A stretch of 64,000 bases of DNA from Carnobacterium divergens. Its GTDB lineage: Bacteria; Bacillota; Bacilli; Lactobacillales; Carnobacteriaceae. Where the stretch lies: positions 1,377,246-1,441,245 of the forward strand of contig NZ_LT992558.1 of the NCBI RefSeq assembly GCF_900258435.1. The letters run 5' to 3'. The first letter of the stretch is position 1; the number at the start of each line of letters is the position of its first letter. Under the pieces are notes generated by a model. The model saw nothing but the letters and a program-made list of their open reading frames with translations. It ran no database searches and was not told where the DNA came from. This document shows, one piece after another, positions 45,595-55,024 of the stretch. A program made the position numbers and the translations under genes.

Positions 45595-46716
45595 CTAATT
45601 GTCAAAGCTTCTTAAAAATAATGACAACTCTCTTAATCCAGCAACTAAAGTATCTGTTGGTGCGCAAAAACCTAAACGCGCGTGAAAAGGTGTTTCAAAA
45701 CGGGTGCCTGGAACAAGTAAGACCCCTTTTTCTTTCAATAAACGCAAACAAAATTCCTCTACATCAATTGGGATATCTAGTTTTATAAAGGAGGTTGAAA
45801 CAGATTTAGGCAAAATAAGAGACACCCGCGGTTCTTTTTGAACCCAATCGGTTAAAATAGCCAAATTCGTTGCAACAATAGATCGATTGCGTTCTAAAAT
45901 CATCGCTTTATTTTTTAAAGCATGAACCGCTAAAGCATCGTCAAGAACGCCTGCACAAATCATCGTATAATCGCGATATTTTCTAAATAAATCGGCAATT
46001 TCTTTTGACGAGGCTGTCCATCCGACTCTAAGACCTGGCAAAGAGTAGGTTTTCGATAAACTGTTGGTAGCAATTCCTTTTTCGTACAAGTCAACGATGG
46101 AAGGAATCGTTTGAGTCGAATCTAAGCACTGATACACCTCGTCGACCAGAATGTACGCGTCAACTTTCCTAGCTAAGAGTACAATTTCTTTTAAAAAGGC
46201 TTCATCTAATAACGTTCCAGTTGGGTTGTTTGCGTTGTTTAGACAAATAAGCTTTGTGTTTGGTTGGATAAGTTTTTTTAATTCTTCGATTCTTGGCAAC
46301 CATTGATTTGACTCATAAATGGACCAATAGTCAACAGTGGCACCTAATGATTTTGGGATATCGTATAATTGTTGGTAACTCGGATGTAGTGCAATAACAT
46401 GGTCACCAGCTTCAACAAGTGCATACAAAGCTAATAGATTAGCCCCAGTAGCACCATTTGTTTGAAGAATGGCTTCAGGTGATACCGTGGTGTATAGTTG
46501 GCTAACTTCTTCTTTAAATTCAGGAGAACCTTCAATCCATCCATAATTTAACGTTGTTTTCGACTGTTCTTTGAAAAAAGCTTCGATTGTTGATCCATCA
46601 AGACCAATTAATTCTTCTACGGTAAGCGAGGCGATGGAACTGCCTGCAATATCATAAATTGCTTCGTTTTCCCACTCGTTTAACCATTCTTCTACACCAA
46701 AAGGCGCAATATTCAT
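45595..46716 (-). CDS. Class I/II pyridoxal-phosphate aminotransferase
   Basis: 373 residues of fold type I: NGATGANLLALYALVEAGD, NNANNPTG, Asp192 in ILVDEVYQ, Schiff-base Lys222 in NSLSKTYSLPGLRVGW, and an Arg near the C-terminus in FHARLGF. The N-terminus is unusual (MNIAPFGVEEWLNEWENEAIYDIAGSS), as in a subgroup of lactic acid bacterial aminotransferases. Substrate not identified; neighbours give no pathway. Confidence 0.88.
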   Translation of the reverse strand: MNIAPFGVEEWLNEWENEAIYDIAGSSIASLTVEELIGLDGSTIEAFFKEQSKTTLNYGWIEGSPEFKEEVSQLYTTVSPEAILQTNGATGANLLALYALVEAGDHVIALHPSYQQLYDIPKSLGATVDYWSIYESNQWLPRIEELKKLIQPNTKLICLNNANNPTGTLLDEAFLKEIVLLARKVDAYILVDEVYQCLDSTQTIPSIVDLYEKGIATNSLSKTYSLPGLRVGWTASSKEIADLFRKYRDYTMICAGVLDDALAVHALKNKAMILERNRSIVATNLAILTDWVQKEPRVSLILPKSVSTSFIKLDIPIDVEEFCLRLLKEKGVLLVPGTRFETPFHARLGFCAPTDTLVAGLRELSLFLRSFDN

Positions 46717-46794
46717 TTTATTCCCTCACTTCTAATGTTTACTCTCTTCCATTAGTTTAACTGAAAAGACACAATAAAGGTAGTGAATTTAGGC

Positions 46795-47121
46795 TTATTT
46801 ATTTAAAAAAGTTGGCAATTCAATGTAGTTCCCGTAATAAGCAAAAGTAGCTGTTTGAATGAAGACAGCAATGTCTGCAACGTTTAATGAAGCATTTTCT
46901 TTAATTTGATAGTGTTGATTTTGATAAGTAAAGAAAATTTTTACGCTATCTTTATTTTCCTCGAAAAAAAGATGGTTTAGTTCGTTAACAGGTATAGAAG
47001 TGAGGGGTGTTTGATGGAGTAAAAAATATCTCTCAAAGATTAATTGATTGCCGTTAAAGTCAATTTTAACATAGTGATAGTTTAAGCCTAATAAATCAGA
47101 TACGGAGATGATGCCATACAT
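46795..47121 (-). CDS. Hypothetical protein, 108 residues
   Basis: Not recognised. ATG at 47121 (MYGIISVSDLLG) has AAAGGA eight to nine bases upstream; the ATG nine bases earlier overlaps that site. Beta-rich pattern (YHYVKIDFNGNQLIFERYFLL, VKIFFTYQNQHYQIKEN) without signal peptide or membrane helix. Single gene between the aminotransferase and a divergent ABC exporter. Confidence 0.6.
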   Translation of the reverse strand: MYGIISVSDLLGLNYHYVKIDFNGNQLIFERYFLLHQTPLTSIPVNELNHLFFEENKDSVKIFFTYQNQHYQIKENASLNVADIAVFIQTATFAYYGNYIELPTFLNK

Positions 47122-47207
47122 AAAAATCATCCTTTCACAATTTGATAAAACTAGTATAATTTATGAAACGCGTATCAGGTCAAGTCTTAAAGAGAGGTTC
47201 TTTAAAG

Positions 47208-47237
47208 TTGACAATTCATTAGTTGAAAGAGTACGCT
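47208..47237 (+). promoter_or_regulatory. Candidate promoter of ABC-2 exporter
   Basis: Perfect TTGACA, 18-bp spacer, weak -10 TACGCT. Confidence 0.4.
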
Positions 47238-47267
47238 ACATTTGATTAAAGAAAAGGGGGGAGCGTT

Positions 47268-48155
47268 ATGAAGGCGATCGAAATACTGGGAATAACCAAA
47301 ATGTACCATAAAAAAGCAGCAGTTGATCACATTGACTTAACTGTTGAAGAAGGGGAAATTTATGGTTTTATTGGGCCCAATGGAGCGGGGAAGTCGACAA
47401 CAATTAAAACGCTATTGAACTTTATTTATCCAACAAGTGGTTCAGCTTCAATCTTAGGATTGGATTGCGTCAAAGAGTCACAATCCATTAAGAAACAAGT
47501 GAGTTATGTATCCAGTGACGTTCGCTTTTACCCAGCAATGAATGCCATGCAAATTATGAAATATGTCGCTGATTTTCACAATCTAAAAAATGCTAAACCC
47601 ATTATTAACCATTATTTTGATTATTTTGAAATAGATCCAAAGAAAAAGTTAGGAGAGATGTCTCTTGGAAATAAAAAGAAAGTGGCGGTTGTTTCAGGAT
47701 TAATCGCTAATCCTCGAATGATGATTTTGGATGAACCAACAAATGGTCTTGATCCCTTAATGCAGCATCGTTTATTTGAGGTACTAAAAGAAAAAAATCA
47801 AAAAGGAATGACCCTTTTTTTATCTAGTCATGATTTAACAGAAGTACAGCGTTATTGTTCGAAGGCTGCCTTTATTAAAGAGGGGAAAATCATATCGATT
47901 GAAGACATTACAGCTGATCGAGTAGCTGGAAAAGTGGTGGAGTTAGTTGGGAATAATTTGCCAAAAGAAAAATTCATTGCAATTGGAGCGAAGTTAATCC
48001 AGCAGTCGGATAGACAGTTGAAATTCTTTTATAACGGCGACATGCAAATCCTTTTGCCATTATTGATGCATTCTGAAATTAAAGATGTTTTAATTAAAAA
48101 TCAAGAACTGGAAGATAAATTTATGACAATGTACGAAAAGGGGGCATTGCAATGA
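47268..48155 (+). CDS. ABC-2 type exporter ATP-binding protein
   Basis: 295 residues: Walker A GPNGAGKST, Q-loop region SYVSSDVRFYPAMNAMQ, signature MSLGNKKK, Walker B MMILDEPTNGLDP, then a ~75-residue C-terminal extension typical of antibiotic or peptide exporters (BcrA/YhaQ type). AAGGGGGGAG upstream. Overlaps the permease gene by four bases. Substrate unknown; no dedicated regulator adjacent. Confidence 0.9.
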   Translation: MKAIEILGITKMYHKKAAVDHIDLTVEEGEIYGFIGPNGAGKSTTIKTLLNFIYPTSGSASILGLDCVKESQSIKKQVSYVSSDVRFYPAMNAMQIMKYVADFHNLKNAKPIINHYFDYFEIDPKKKLGEMSLGNKKKVAVVSGLIANPRMMILDEPTNGLDPLMQHRLFEVLKEKNQKGMTLFLSSHDLTEVQRYCSKAAFIKEGKIISIEDITADRVAGKVVELVGNNLPKEKFIAIGAKLIQQSDRQLKFFYNGDMQILLPLLMHSEIKDVLIKNQELEDKFMTMYEKGALQ

Positions 48156-48967
48156 CCTTAATTAAAATTGAATGGCGTAATGGGATAAAAAGCTTAATTT
48201 TATGGTCAGCTGCCGTAATGTTGATTTTAGGTTTGTTTATGGCTGTTTTCCCAACGATGCAAAGTTCTGGGATGAAGGATATTGTCAATACGAAGTTAGA
48301 CGCGATGCCTAGTGAACTTTTGAAGATGTTTAATTTACAAGGTGGAACAAGTTTATTAGAAGTAACAGGTTACTTTGCCTATGTTTTCCAATACCTCTTT
48401 TTGGCAGCAGGAATATACGCAGTTCTATTAGGGGCAACTGCGTTAGTCAAAGAAGAAACAGATGGCACGATTGATTTTTTATACGCACAACCTCTCTCGA
48501 GAAGAGACATCGTTTTTTATAAGCAAATTGCAAATACGTTGTTGTTGGCATTATTTTGGCTGTTTACCTGGCTTTTTTCATTTGGAATCATTTATGTTTT
48601 TAAAGAAAAAGGATCTAATTGGTCAACGATTGTTTCACAAATCAATCGCGTTTTTTTAAATGAAGGCCTAGTGTTACTGCTTTTATTCGCCATTGGTTTC
48701 TGTTTTTCACCAATCTTAAAGTCGAGTAAACAAACAACTGGAGTGGCTTTAGGATTTATTTTTGGTACCTATATCTTAGGGATCCTTTCTGAAATTAATA
48801 GCAAAGTAGAATGGCTGAAGAATGTATCGCCACTTCACTATGCTGTCCCCTCAACAACCTTAAATGAAAATATGAAGGGCATTCATCTGCTCATTTGTGT
48901 GATGGGGATTATTGCATTTAGTGGTTTAAGTTATTTCTTTTATGAAAAAAAAGATTTTAAAGGATAA
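48152..48967 (+). CDS. ABC-2 type exporter permease
   Basis: 271 residues, six membrane segments, including ILWSAAVMLILGLFMAVFP, YFAYVFQYLFLAAGIYAVLLGATALVKEE and the sequence TDGTIDFLYAQPLSRRDIVFYK, characteristic of ABC2_membrane permeases. Translationally coupled to its ATPase. Export substrate unknown. Confidence 0.88.
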   Translation: MTLIKIEWRNGIKSLILWSAAVMLILGLFMAVFPTMQSSGMKDIVNTKLDAMPSELLKMFNLQGGTSLLEVTGYFAYVFQYLFLAAGIYAVLLGATALVKEETDGTIDFLYAQPLSRRDIVFYKQIANTLLLALFWLFTWLFSFGIIYVFKEKGSNWSTIVSQINRVFLNEGLVLLLLFAIGFCFSPILKSSKQTTGVALGFIFGTYILGILSEINSKVEWLKNVSPLHYAVPSTTLNENMKGIHLLICVMGIIAFSGLSYFFYEKKDFKG

Positions 48968-49008
48968 AAAAAGAGCCAACAAGATTAAATTCTTGTTGGC
49001 CCTTTTTA
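48966..49008. terminator. Bidirectional terminator
   Basis: Stem AAAAAAGAGCCAACAAGA / TCTTGTTGGCCCTTTTT, short loop, between the exporter and convergent fruA. Confidence 0.88.
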
Positions 49009-50895
49009 TTATTTTTCGATAACAGGTTTTCTCCAAACCCCTAAAATCATTGCTGAAATGGCAGTTCCTATTGCAAGAGCGAATAAGAAGAGTAGGGCAT
49101 GATTTGCTAAGGTGATGACGAAAATACCACCATGAGGAGCAGGAATACTAATACCCCAGAATTGCGTTAATCCACCGGCAATGACCGCGCCGACAACAGA
49201 AGAACCAATGACGCGTAATGGATCTGCTGCAGCAAATGGAATCGCACCTTCTGTGATAAAGGATAACCCTAAAATATAATTGGTTAAACCAGATTTTCTT
49301 TCATCTGCAGTAAATTTATTTTTGAAAATAGTTGAAGCAAGAGCGATTGCAAGAGGAGGAACCATCCCACCAGCCATAACAGCCGCCATTAATTTTCCAT
49401 CTCCTGTATCAGTGAAGACACCAATTGAGAAGGTATAGGCAGCTTTGTTAAAGGGACCACCCATATCAAATGCCATCATACCACCAAGTAAAGCACCAAG
49501 TAAAACAGCGTTACCAGTACCTAGGTTTTCTAAGAAATCAAGCATTGCTTTGTTAATTGAACCAAAAATTGGGTCAATAATAAAGTACATTACGATGCCG
49601 ATTAAAAGTAAACCAATCACAGGATAAAGTAAAATGGGTTTAATTCCTTCAAGCGTTTTAGGCAATTTACTGAATAGTTTTTTCAAACCAACAATAATAT
49701 AACCTGCGATAAAACCAGCTGCTAAACCGCCTAGGAAACCAGCGCCACTATTGACTGCCATTAAACCACCGACCATACCAGGCATTAATCCAGGTCGATC
49801 CCCAATACTCATAGCAATAAATCCGGCTAAGATTGGAATCAAGAAGTTAAATGCATTTCCACCAATTGAATTTAAGAATAAGAAAGCTTCACTTTTATCG
49901 CCCATTGTATTTTCAACTAAGAAGGAGATGGCCATTAGAATTCCGCCACCAACCACGAATGGCAACATGTGAGAAACGCCATTCATTAAGTCTTTATAGA
50001 TTTTGCTCCAAACTGAACCTGTTTTTTCATTTTCTGAAGCATCAGATTTTTCACCATTTGCATGGAAAATAGGTGCTTCGCTGTGAATCGCTTTCGTAAT
50101 CAATTCTTCTGTTTTGCGAATTCCATCGCTAACTGGACGCTCTAACACATGCTTGCCATCAAAACGATTCATTTCAACATTTTTATCCGCAGCGACAATA
50201 ACGCCACTTGCACGTGCAATTTCGTCATCAGTCAAGCGATTTTTAACGCCTTCAGAGCCATTGGTTTCAACACGAATGTCAACACCCATTTCAGCTGCCT
50301 TTTTCTTTAATGCGTCTTCAGCCATATAAGTGTGGGCAATCCCAGTTGGACAGGCAGTTACTGCTACGACGAAAGGCTTGTTGCATTCAACAGGCGCTTC
50401 ATTACGTGCAGTTTCTTCTTTTGCTTCAGCTTCTTCATGTTCTTTTTCAGCAGCAGCAAAGAGTTGTTGAACGTCCTCTGGAGTGGTTGCTTGTTTTAAA
50501 GAAGCAACAAAATCAGGATTAATTAATAAACGTGAAAGACCAGCAAGTGCTTGTAAGTGGGTATCATTTGCGCCTTCAGGAGCCGCTATCATAAAGAATA
50601 GGAAAGCCGGTTGTCCGTCTAGTGAGGCATAGTCAACTCCGGTAGTACTTTTTGCAAAAAGTACCGTTGCTTCATTTACGGCTTTATTTTTTGCGTGTGG
50701 CATAGCGATGCCATCTCCAAGACCAGTGGACGTTTGCGCTTCACGCTTCATAATGCCTTCTTTAAAGACGACAGGATCATTAATTCGCCCATGTTCACTT
50801 AAACTTTGGATCATTTCATCAATTGCAGCTTCTTTTGTGGTTGCTTTTAAATCCATAATCATGACATCTTTGACTAATAAGTCGTTGATTTTCAT
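49009..50895 (-). CDS. fruA: Fructose-specific PTS enzyme IIABC
   Basis: 628 residues: IIA domain (1-150) with phospho-His67 in GIAMPHAKNKAV, acidic linker, IIB domain (173-275) with phospho-Cys183 in VTACPTGIAHTYMAEDALK, IIC membrane domain from about 300 with FNKAAYTFSIGVF and ITEGAIPFAAADPLRV. It imports fructose as fructose 1-phosphate. Last gene of fruRKA, 23 bases after fruK with GGAGG. Confidence 0.95.
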   Translation of the reverse strand: MKINDLLVKDVMIMDLKATTKEAAIDEMIQSLSEHGRINDPVVFKEGIMKREAQTSTGLGDGIAMPHAKNKAVNEATVLFAKSTTGVDYASLDGQPAFLFFMIAAPEGANDTHLQALAGLSRLLINPDFVASLKQATTPEDVQQLFAAAEKEHEEAEAKEETARNEAPVECNKPFVVAVTACPTGIAHTYMAEDALKKKAAEMGVDIRVETNGSEGVKNRLTDDEIARASGVIVAADKNVEMNRFDGKHVLERPVSDGIRKTEELITKAIHSEAPIFHANGEKSDASENEKTGSVWSKIYKDLMNGVSHMLPFVVGGGILMAISFLVENTMGDKSEAFLFLNSIGGNAFNFLIPILAGFIAMSIGDRPGLMPGMVGGLMAVNSGAGFLGGLAAGFIAGYIIVGLKKLFSKLPKTLEGIKPILLYPVIGLLLIGIVMYFIIDPIFGSINKAMLDFLENLGTGNAVLLGALLGGMMAFDMGGPFNKAAYTFSIGVFTDTGDGKLMAAVMAGGMVPPLAIALASTIFKNKFTADERKSGLTNYILGLSFITEGAIPFAAADPLRVIGSSVVGAVIAGGLTQFWGISIPAPHGGIFVITLANHALLFLFALAIGTAISAMILGVWRKPVIEK

Positions 50896-50918
50896 ACTAT
50901 TTCCTCCATTTTTATGTT

Positions 50919-51833
50919 TTATTTTGTTTGTTTAACGTGAACATCATCAACTAAAGCAAGAATTGCTTCTTTGGTTGCTAAGTCCTCTGAAAACGCCGTT
51001 GCACTTCCAGTAGCAACACCCATTTGGAAAGCTAAAAGCGGGTCTTTTGTTGCTTGGTAGGTTCCGATGAAGCCTGCAATCATGGAGTCACCAGCACCAA
51101 CTGAATTTTTAACCGTTCCAACAGGGACATTACTTGTGTAAATGTGATCGCCAGTAAAGAAAAGAGCACCATCACCAGCCATTGAAATTAACGCATGTTT
51201 TGCACCCATGTCTAATAATTTTTGTCCGTAAGGCAACATCGCTTCGATTGAATCAAAGGAAATATCGAATAAATCGGCTAATTCATGATGATTTGGTTTG
51301 ACTAGTAGTGGACGATGCTTAAGGGCATCCATTAAGTCAGAACCCGTCGTGTCAATAACAAATTCGGCGCCTGATTTAGTAATCAAATCAATCATTGTTT
51401 GATAATAATCATGAGGCAAACTTGGTGGTTTGCTTCCTGATAAAATAACAACATCATCAGATGTTAAAGCCTGCAATTTTGTTAATAATTCTTCTGCTTC
51501 TGAAGTGGTGATTGCTGGACCTAAACCATTTACTTCGGTTTCTGAAACGGATTTTAATTTAATATTAATACGAGTATCATCATTTACATTTGTAAAATCA
51601 GTCATAACGCCTTCTTTGTGTAACCATTCGCTAATAAAATTTCCTGTAAAACCGCCTAAAAATCCTAGTGTCGTAGAAGGATAGTCTAACTGCTTTAAAA
51701 CACGACTAACATTGATACCTTTTCCGCCGGGTAATTTTAAATCACTGTCCATACGGTTCAGTTCACCTAACTGAATATTTTTTAAGTGAACGATGTAATC
51801 GATGGATGGATTAAGTGTAACTGTATAAATCAT
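50919..51833 (-). CDS. fruK: 1-phosphofructokinase
   Basis: 304-residue PfkB-family kinase: MIYTVTLNPSIDYIVHL, LPGGKGINVSRVLKQL near 36-51 and the anion-hole/catalytic GTVKNSVGAGDSMIAGF near 247-262. Makes fructose 1,6-bisphosphate from fructose 1-phosphate. Start overlaps the fruR stop by four bases. Confidence 0.94.
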   Translation of the reverse strand: MIYTVTLNPSIDYIVHLKNIQLGELNRMDSDLKLPGGKGINVSRVLKQLDYPSTTLGFLGGFTGNFISEWLHKEGVMTDFTNVNDDTRINIKLKSVSETEVNGLGPAITTSEAEELLTKLQALTSDDVVILSGSKPPSLPHDYYQTMIDLITKSGAEFVIDTTGSDLMDALKHRPLLVKPNHHELADLFDISFDSIEAMLPYGQKLLDMGAKHALISMAGDGALFFTGDHIYTSNVPVGTVKNSVGAGDSMIAGFIGTYQATKDPLLAFQMGVATGSATAFSEDLATKEAILALVDDVHVKQTK

Positions 51834-52582
51834 ATTCTCACCTCTAAAATAGTTGTTTTTTCAAAATAAGTTGGGTATTTCTGATGATCCAGTTTTTGCG
51901 TCACGATAGTTGCTTGATCAATCTCAGCAACCTTTGTAAAATTAACTTTATCAAATTTGGTTTCATCAAGTAATACATAAATATCAAACCCTTTTTTTAA
52001 TGCTGCTGCTTTCAACGCAGCTTCCTCTGGATCAGGAGTAGTAAAGCCAAAATCGGGATGAACTCCATTCATTCCTAAGAATGTTTTGCTAAATTGATAG
52101 CGTTCAATTTCTGCTAAGCTTGTTGAACCGACAATCGCTTTAGTGGAGTTTTTTAGATTTCCGCCAATTAGAATGGTGTTGATTTTATGATCGGCAAGAA
52201 GGGAGGCATGTTGAACACCATTTGTAACAACAGTAATTCCTTTTTGTGTTAAAAAGGGAATCATGGCTAACGTAGTGGAACCAGCATCAATGTAGATGGT
52301 GTCTTTTTCTTTGACAAGACTCGCCGCTAATTGAGCAATTAAATTTTTCTCTTGAACGTTTTTGAACGTTTTTTCGTTCATGTCTTGTTCTTCATCTAAA
52401 TGAAAATTTCGTTTAGCGCCACCGTGGATACGAATGAGTTCTCCAGTTTCTTCTAATAAAGCTAAGTCACGTCGAATCGTTGACTCCGAACAGTTTAATT
52501 CCGTCATTAAATCTTGAGATTTGATGACACCATGATCAACTAAGCGCTTTAAAATTAGGGCATGTCGTTCTTCTGTTAACAT
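51830..52582 (-). CDS. fruR: DeoR-family fructose operon repressor FruR
   Basis: 250 residues: N-terminal DeoR HTH (MLTEERHALILKRLVDHGVIKSQDLMTELNCSESTIRRDLALLEETGELIRIHGGA) and a sugar-phosphate isomerase-like effector domain (YIDAGSTT). Effector in the family is fructose 1-phosphate. First gene of fruRKA, GGAGGGA upstream. Confidence 0.92.
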   Translation of the reverse strand: MLTEERHALILKRLVDHGVIKSQDLMTELNCSESTIRRDLALLEETGELIRIHGGAKRNFHLDEEQDMNEKTFKNVQEKNLIAQLAASLVKEKDTIYIDAGSTTLAMIPFLTQKGITVVTNGVQHASLLADHKINTILIGGNLKNSTKAIVGSTSLAEIERYQFSKTFLGMNGVHPDFGFTTPDPEEAALKAAALKKGFDIYVLLDETKFDKVNFTKVAEIDQATIVTQKLDHQKYPTYFEKTTILEVRI

Positions 52583-52611
52583 TGTATCCCTCCTTCAAAA
52601 GTAGTTTAACA

Positions 52612-52627
52612 TCAAAAACGGTCAAAA
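52612..52627. promoter_or_regulatory. Candidate FruR operator half-repeats
   Basis: TCAAAA twice, 10 bases apart, about 30 bases upstream of fruR. DeoR-type repressors often bind such short direct repeats; assignment by position only. Confidence 0.35.
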
Positions 52628-52639
52628 TCAATCATTAAA

Positions 52640-52653
52640 TGTCAACGTTTTCT
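52640..52653 (-). promoter_or_regulatory. cre-like site upstream of fruRKA
   Basis: Minus strand reads AGAAAACGTTGACA, one mismatch from the CcpA consensus TGNAANCGNWNNCA. Catabolite control of fru operons is known in Firmicutes. Confidence 0.6.
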
Positions 52654-52674
52654 TTTTTTTGCAAGCGTAATAAA

Positions 52675-52709
52675 AAAAACAACGAAAAGTAAATCAGTTC
52701 GTTGTTTGT
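52675..52709 (-). terminator. Terminator of the Rrf2-type gene
   Basis: Minus-strand stem AAACAACGAA / TTCGTTGTTT with an 11-base loop and eight T residues. Confidence 0.8.
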
Positions 52710-52720
52710 GAAGGGTTCTT

Positions 52721-53233
52721 TTATTTTGATTTCAATATTTTTTTTAATAAACGTTCGTGAGGTTGGCTTAAATCATTCCAGTTCAGAATTGGTGTCGCTT
52801 CACGACCTAGTGTTTGGAATAATAAATCGGCCACCGTTTGTTTTGCTAAATAATCTTTCCATAACGTATCTGCTTGATGAAAAACAGCACTTAAAACTTG
52901 ATCGCCTTGATGGGCTTCAACTTGCATATCCTGAAAGACAACATCAATCAATCCCGAGTTTGGATACGTATTAATTTCGCCTTCAACGGCTTCAATAATT
53001 TCTAAAATTGAAATTTCACTAGGCGGTTTCACTAAAGTAAAGCCACCGTTATTGCCTGAAACGGAAGTGACTAACTGATGAACCACCAATTTTCGCATTA
53101 ATTTTTTGATGTATGTTGGCGATCCATTTAACCGATGATTGATTACAGTTGAAGTGACTGGGATTTGATTATTTTGTGTAGCCAATAATGTAATAATACA
53201 GATGGCTTGTTCGAGGCTTTTGGTTAATTTCAT
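52721..53233 (-). CDS. Rrf2-family transcriptional regulator
   Basis: 170 residues. Winged helix with VTSTVINHRLNGSPTYIKKLMRKLVVHQLVTSVSGNNGGFTLVKPPSEISILEIIEAVEG, the Rrf2 pattern. The three-cysteine Fe-S motif of IscR/NsrR is absent, so it is of the YwnA-like subgroup rather than an iron-sulphur sensor. Alone in its transcription unit; target unknown. Confidence 0.85.
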   Translation of the reverse strand: MKLTKSLEQAICIITLLATQNNQIPVTSTVINHRLNGSPTYIKKLMRKLVVHQLVTSVSGNNGGFTLVKPPSEISILEIIEAVEGEINTYPNSGLIDVVFQDMQVEAHQGDQVLSAVFHQADTLWKDYLAKQTVADLLFQTLGREATPILNWNDLSQPHERLLKKILKSK

Positions 53234-53343
53234 CTATTTTCGCTTCTTTCTATGAGATATTTCGTATGCTTCACTCGCTAAATTTCCTTACTTTTTAGTA
53301 TACCATAAGCAATTTAAAAGGCGAGAATGTTTTTTTGTTATAG

Positions 53344-53383
53344 TTGACATATAACGATTATTGTTATAGTATGTGTATAACGA
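53344..53383 (+). promoter_or_regulatory. Promoter and likely operator of the gntR operon
   Basis: TTGACA (53344-53349), 17-bp spacer, TAGTAT (53367-53372). TATAACGA occurs at 53350-53357 and again at 53376-53383, and ATAAC/GTTAT arms lie within the spacer: a plausible autoregulatory site of a YtrA-type repressor. Confidence 0.6.
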
Positions 53384-53404
53384 ATTGAAGAGGGGGAGGG
53401 TAAA

Positions 53405-53803
53405 ATGTATTTAAGAATTCAGCCAACAAGTGAAATTCCAATTTATACACAGCTGATTTATCAAATTAAAAAAGGGATCATAAAAAAAGAGCTGATGCCA
53501 GGTGAGTCGCTGCCAAGTGTTAGAAGTTTAGCAAGTGACATAGGTATTAATCTTCATACAGTAAACAAAGCATACAAATTACTTGTAGAAGAAGGAGTTC
53601 TAGTTCAACAAAAGAAGGGTTTTAGGGTGAATCCTTCCGTCAATTTAATGATGAAGGAAGACCAATTCAAAGCATTTCGAGAGAAATTAGAAGAACTAAT
53701 GATTGATGCCAGGATTTTTAATGTATCTGATGAAGTGCTAATGGATTTGAAAACAGAAATAATGAAAACATTGAAAGAGAGTGATGAAGATGATGTTGTT
53801 TAA
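53405..53803 (+). CDS. GntR-family regulator, YtrA type
   Basis: 132 residues: GntR winged helix (PIYTQLIYQIKKGIIKKELMPGESLPSVRSLASDIGINLHTVNKAYKLLVEEGVLVQQKKGFRVN) with only a short helical C-terminus instead of an effector domain, as in YtrA. Such regulators commonly control ABC or membrane protein genes in their own operon. It overlaps the DUF1648 gene. Confidence 0.9.
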   Translation: MYLRIQPTSEIPIYTQLIYQIKKGIIKKELMPGESLPSVRSLASDIGINLHTVNKAYKLLVEEGVLVQQKKGFRVNPSVNLMMKEDQFKAFREKLEELMIDARIFNVSDEVLMDLKTEIMKTLKESDEDDVV

Positions 53804-54914
53804 CTGGTTTATGGCAGGGTTGTTGGTTTTAATTGGTGTCATAAATGGAATGACGCCTTTTTATGGAAGAAAAACGAGTCAATTTGGTATCTCGTTGCCA
53901 AATGGGTTTCAAAACAGCGAGAAAATCAGAGCGTTAAAATTTAGGTTTTTTATTTTAAACATGGTGACGGCAGCTCTTTTAGCACTACCATTTTTATTTA
54001 TAGGCAATTCTTTTTCATATGAAATTTTAGCAAAATGGAGTGCTATTTATTTAATGGTGAGCATGGTTATTTATTTTTTAGTCAGTGGGTTAATCTTTTT
54101 AAAGATTCGAAATCAACTAAAAGAGTATAAAAAAAACCTTCCAAGACCAGCAATGATTGAGGAAGAAATTGTAGTGGATACCTCATACCGTAACAATCGC
54201 TTGGTTATTCCAGGTTCAGTCATAATCATTACGAATTTTTTATTGATTCTTATTACAGTGTGCATTACATTTGCAAACTTTGATAAAATCCCACCCATTA
54301 TTCCCACTCATTGGACAGTTGGAAATGTAGCAGATGGTTTTGCTGAAAAATCAGTTAAAAGTTTATTAGCACTGCCTGCGCTTCAAGTTGTTTTAATGGT
54401 AGTGATGTACCTTAGCAATTATTCATTTCAAAAAGCAAAACAGCAAATTAATGCTAGTAAGGTAAGTGTGTCCATCCATCAAAATCAAGCGTTTCGCTTT
54501 GCTTGGTCGGTCTATTTGTTACTAGTGTCCATCTTGATTCAATGTTTATTAATGCTGATTCAATTTATTAGTATTTTTGATTTAATGGATAAACTTAATG
54601 TTGAATTCATTATTATTGGTTTTGTTGGTCTGGTGATTGCAGGAAGTCTTTTCTTAACTGTAAAATACGGACAAGGAGGGGAGAGGTACCGTAAATTGGA
54701 CCCTTCTCAATCTGAAAATCAAGTTGTTTCCACTTATGATGATGACACTCATTGGAAATTAGGCGTTTTTTATTTTAATCCAAAAGATCCAGCTATTTGG
54801 GTTGAAAAGCGTTTTGGTATTGGAACGAGTATGAATTTTGCTAGAGGGCAATCATGGGGAATGATGATTGGCATTATCGTTCTTCCTCTAGTGGTTATTT
54901 TCCTATTTTCATGA
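53784..54914 (+). CDS. DUF1648/DUF5808 multi-pass membrane protein
   Basis: About 376 residues with seven to eight membrane helices. The central loop PPIIPTHWTVGNVADGFAEKS is the DUF1648 signature (shared with SdpI immunity proteins), and the C-terminal WKLGVFYFNPKDPAIWVEKRFGIGTSMNFAR fits DUF5808. Start uncertain among GTG 53781 and ATGs 53784, 53790, 53793. Coupled to the YtrA-like repressor. Role unknown; envelope stress or bacteriocin tolerance is a guess from SdpI. Confidence 0.82.
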   Translation: MKMMLFNWFMAGLLVLIGVINGMTPFYGRKTSQFGISLPNGFQNSEKIRALKFRFFILNMVTAALLALPFLFIGNSFSYEILAKWSAIYLMVSMVIYFLVSGLIFLKIRNQLKEYKKNLPRPAMIEEEIVVDTSYRNNRLVIPGSVIIITNFLLILITVCITFANFDKIPPIIPTHWTVGNVADGFAEKSVKSLLALPALQVVLMVVMYLSNYSFQKAKQQINASKVSVSIHQNQAFRFAWSVYLLLVSILIQCLLMLIQFISIFDLMDKLNVEFIIIGFVGLVIAGSLFLTVKYGQGGERYRKLDPSQSENQVVSTYDDDTHWKLGVFYFNPKDPAIWVEKRFGIGTSMNFARGQSWGMMIGIIVLPLVVIFLFS

Positions 54915-54962
54915 TTTGTGACTAGGTATGAATGAGCTTAGTTTATTTTAGGGAATCTCCAT

Positions 54963-55013
54963 AAAAAAACCTGACAAAACTCAAATTATAATTGGGTTTT
55001 GTCAGGTTTTTTA
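54963..55013. terminator. Bidirectional terminator
   Basis: Long stem AAAAAACCTGACAAAACTCAA with TTGGGTTTTGTCAGGTTTTTT between convergent genes. Confidence 0.92.
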
Positions 55014-55024
55014 ACTAGTTTAAA

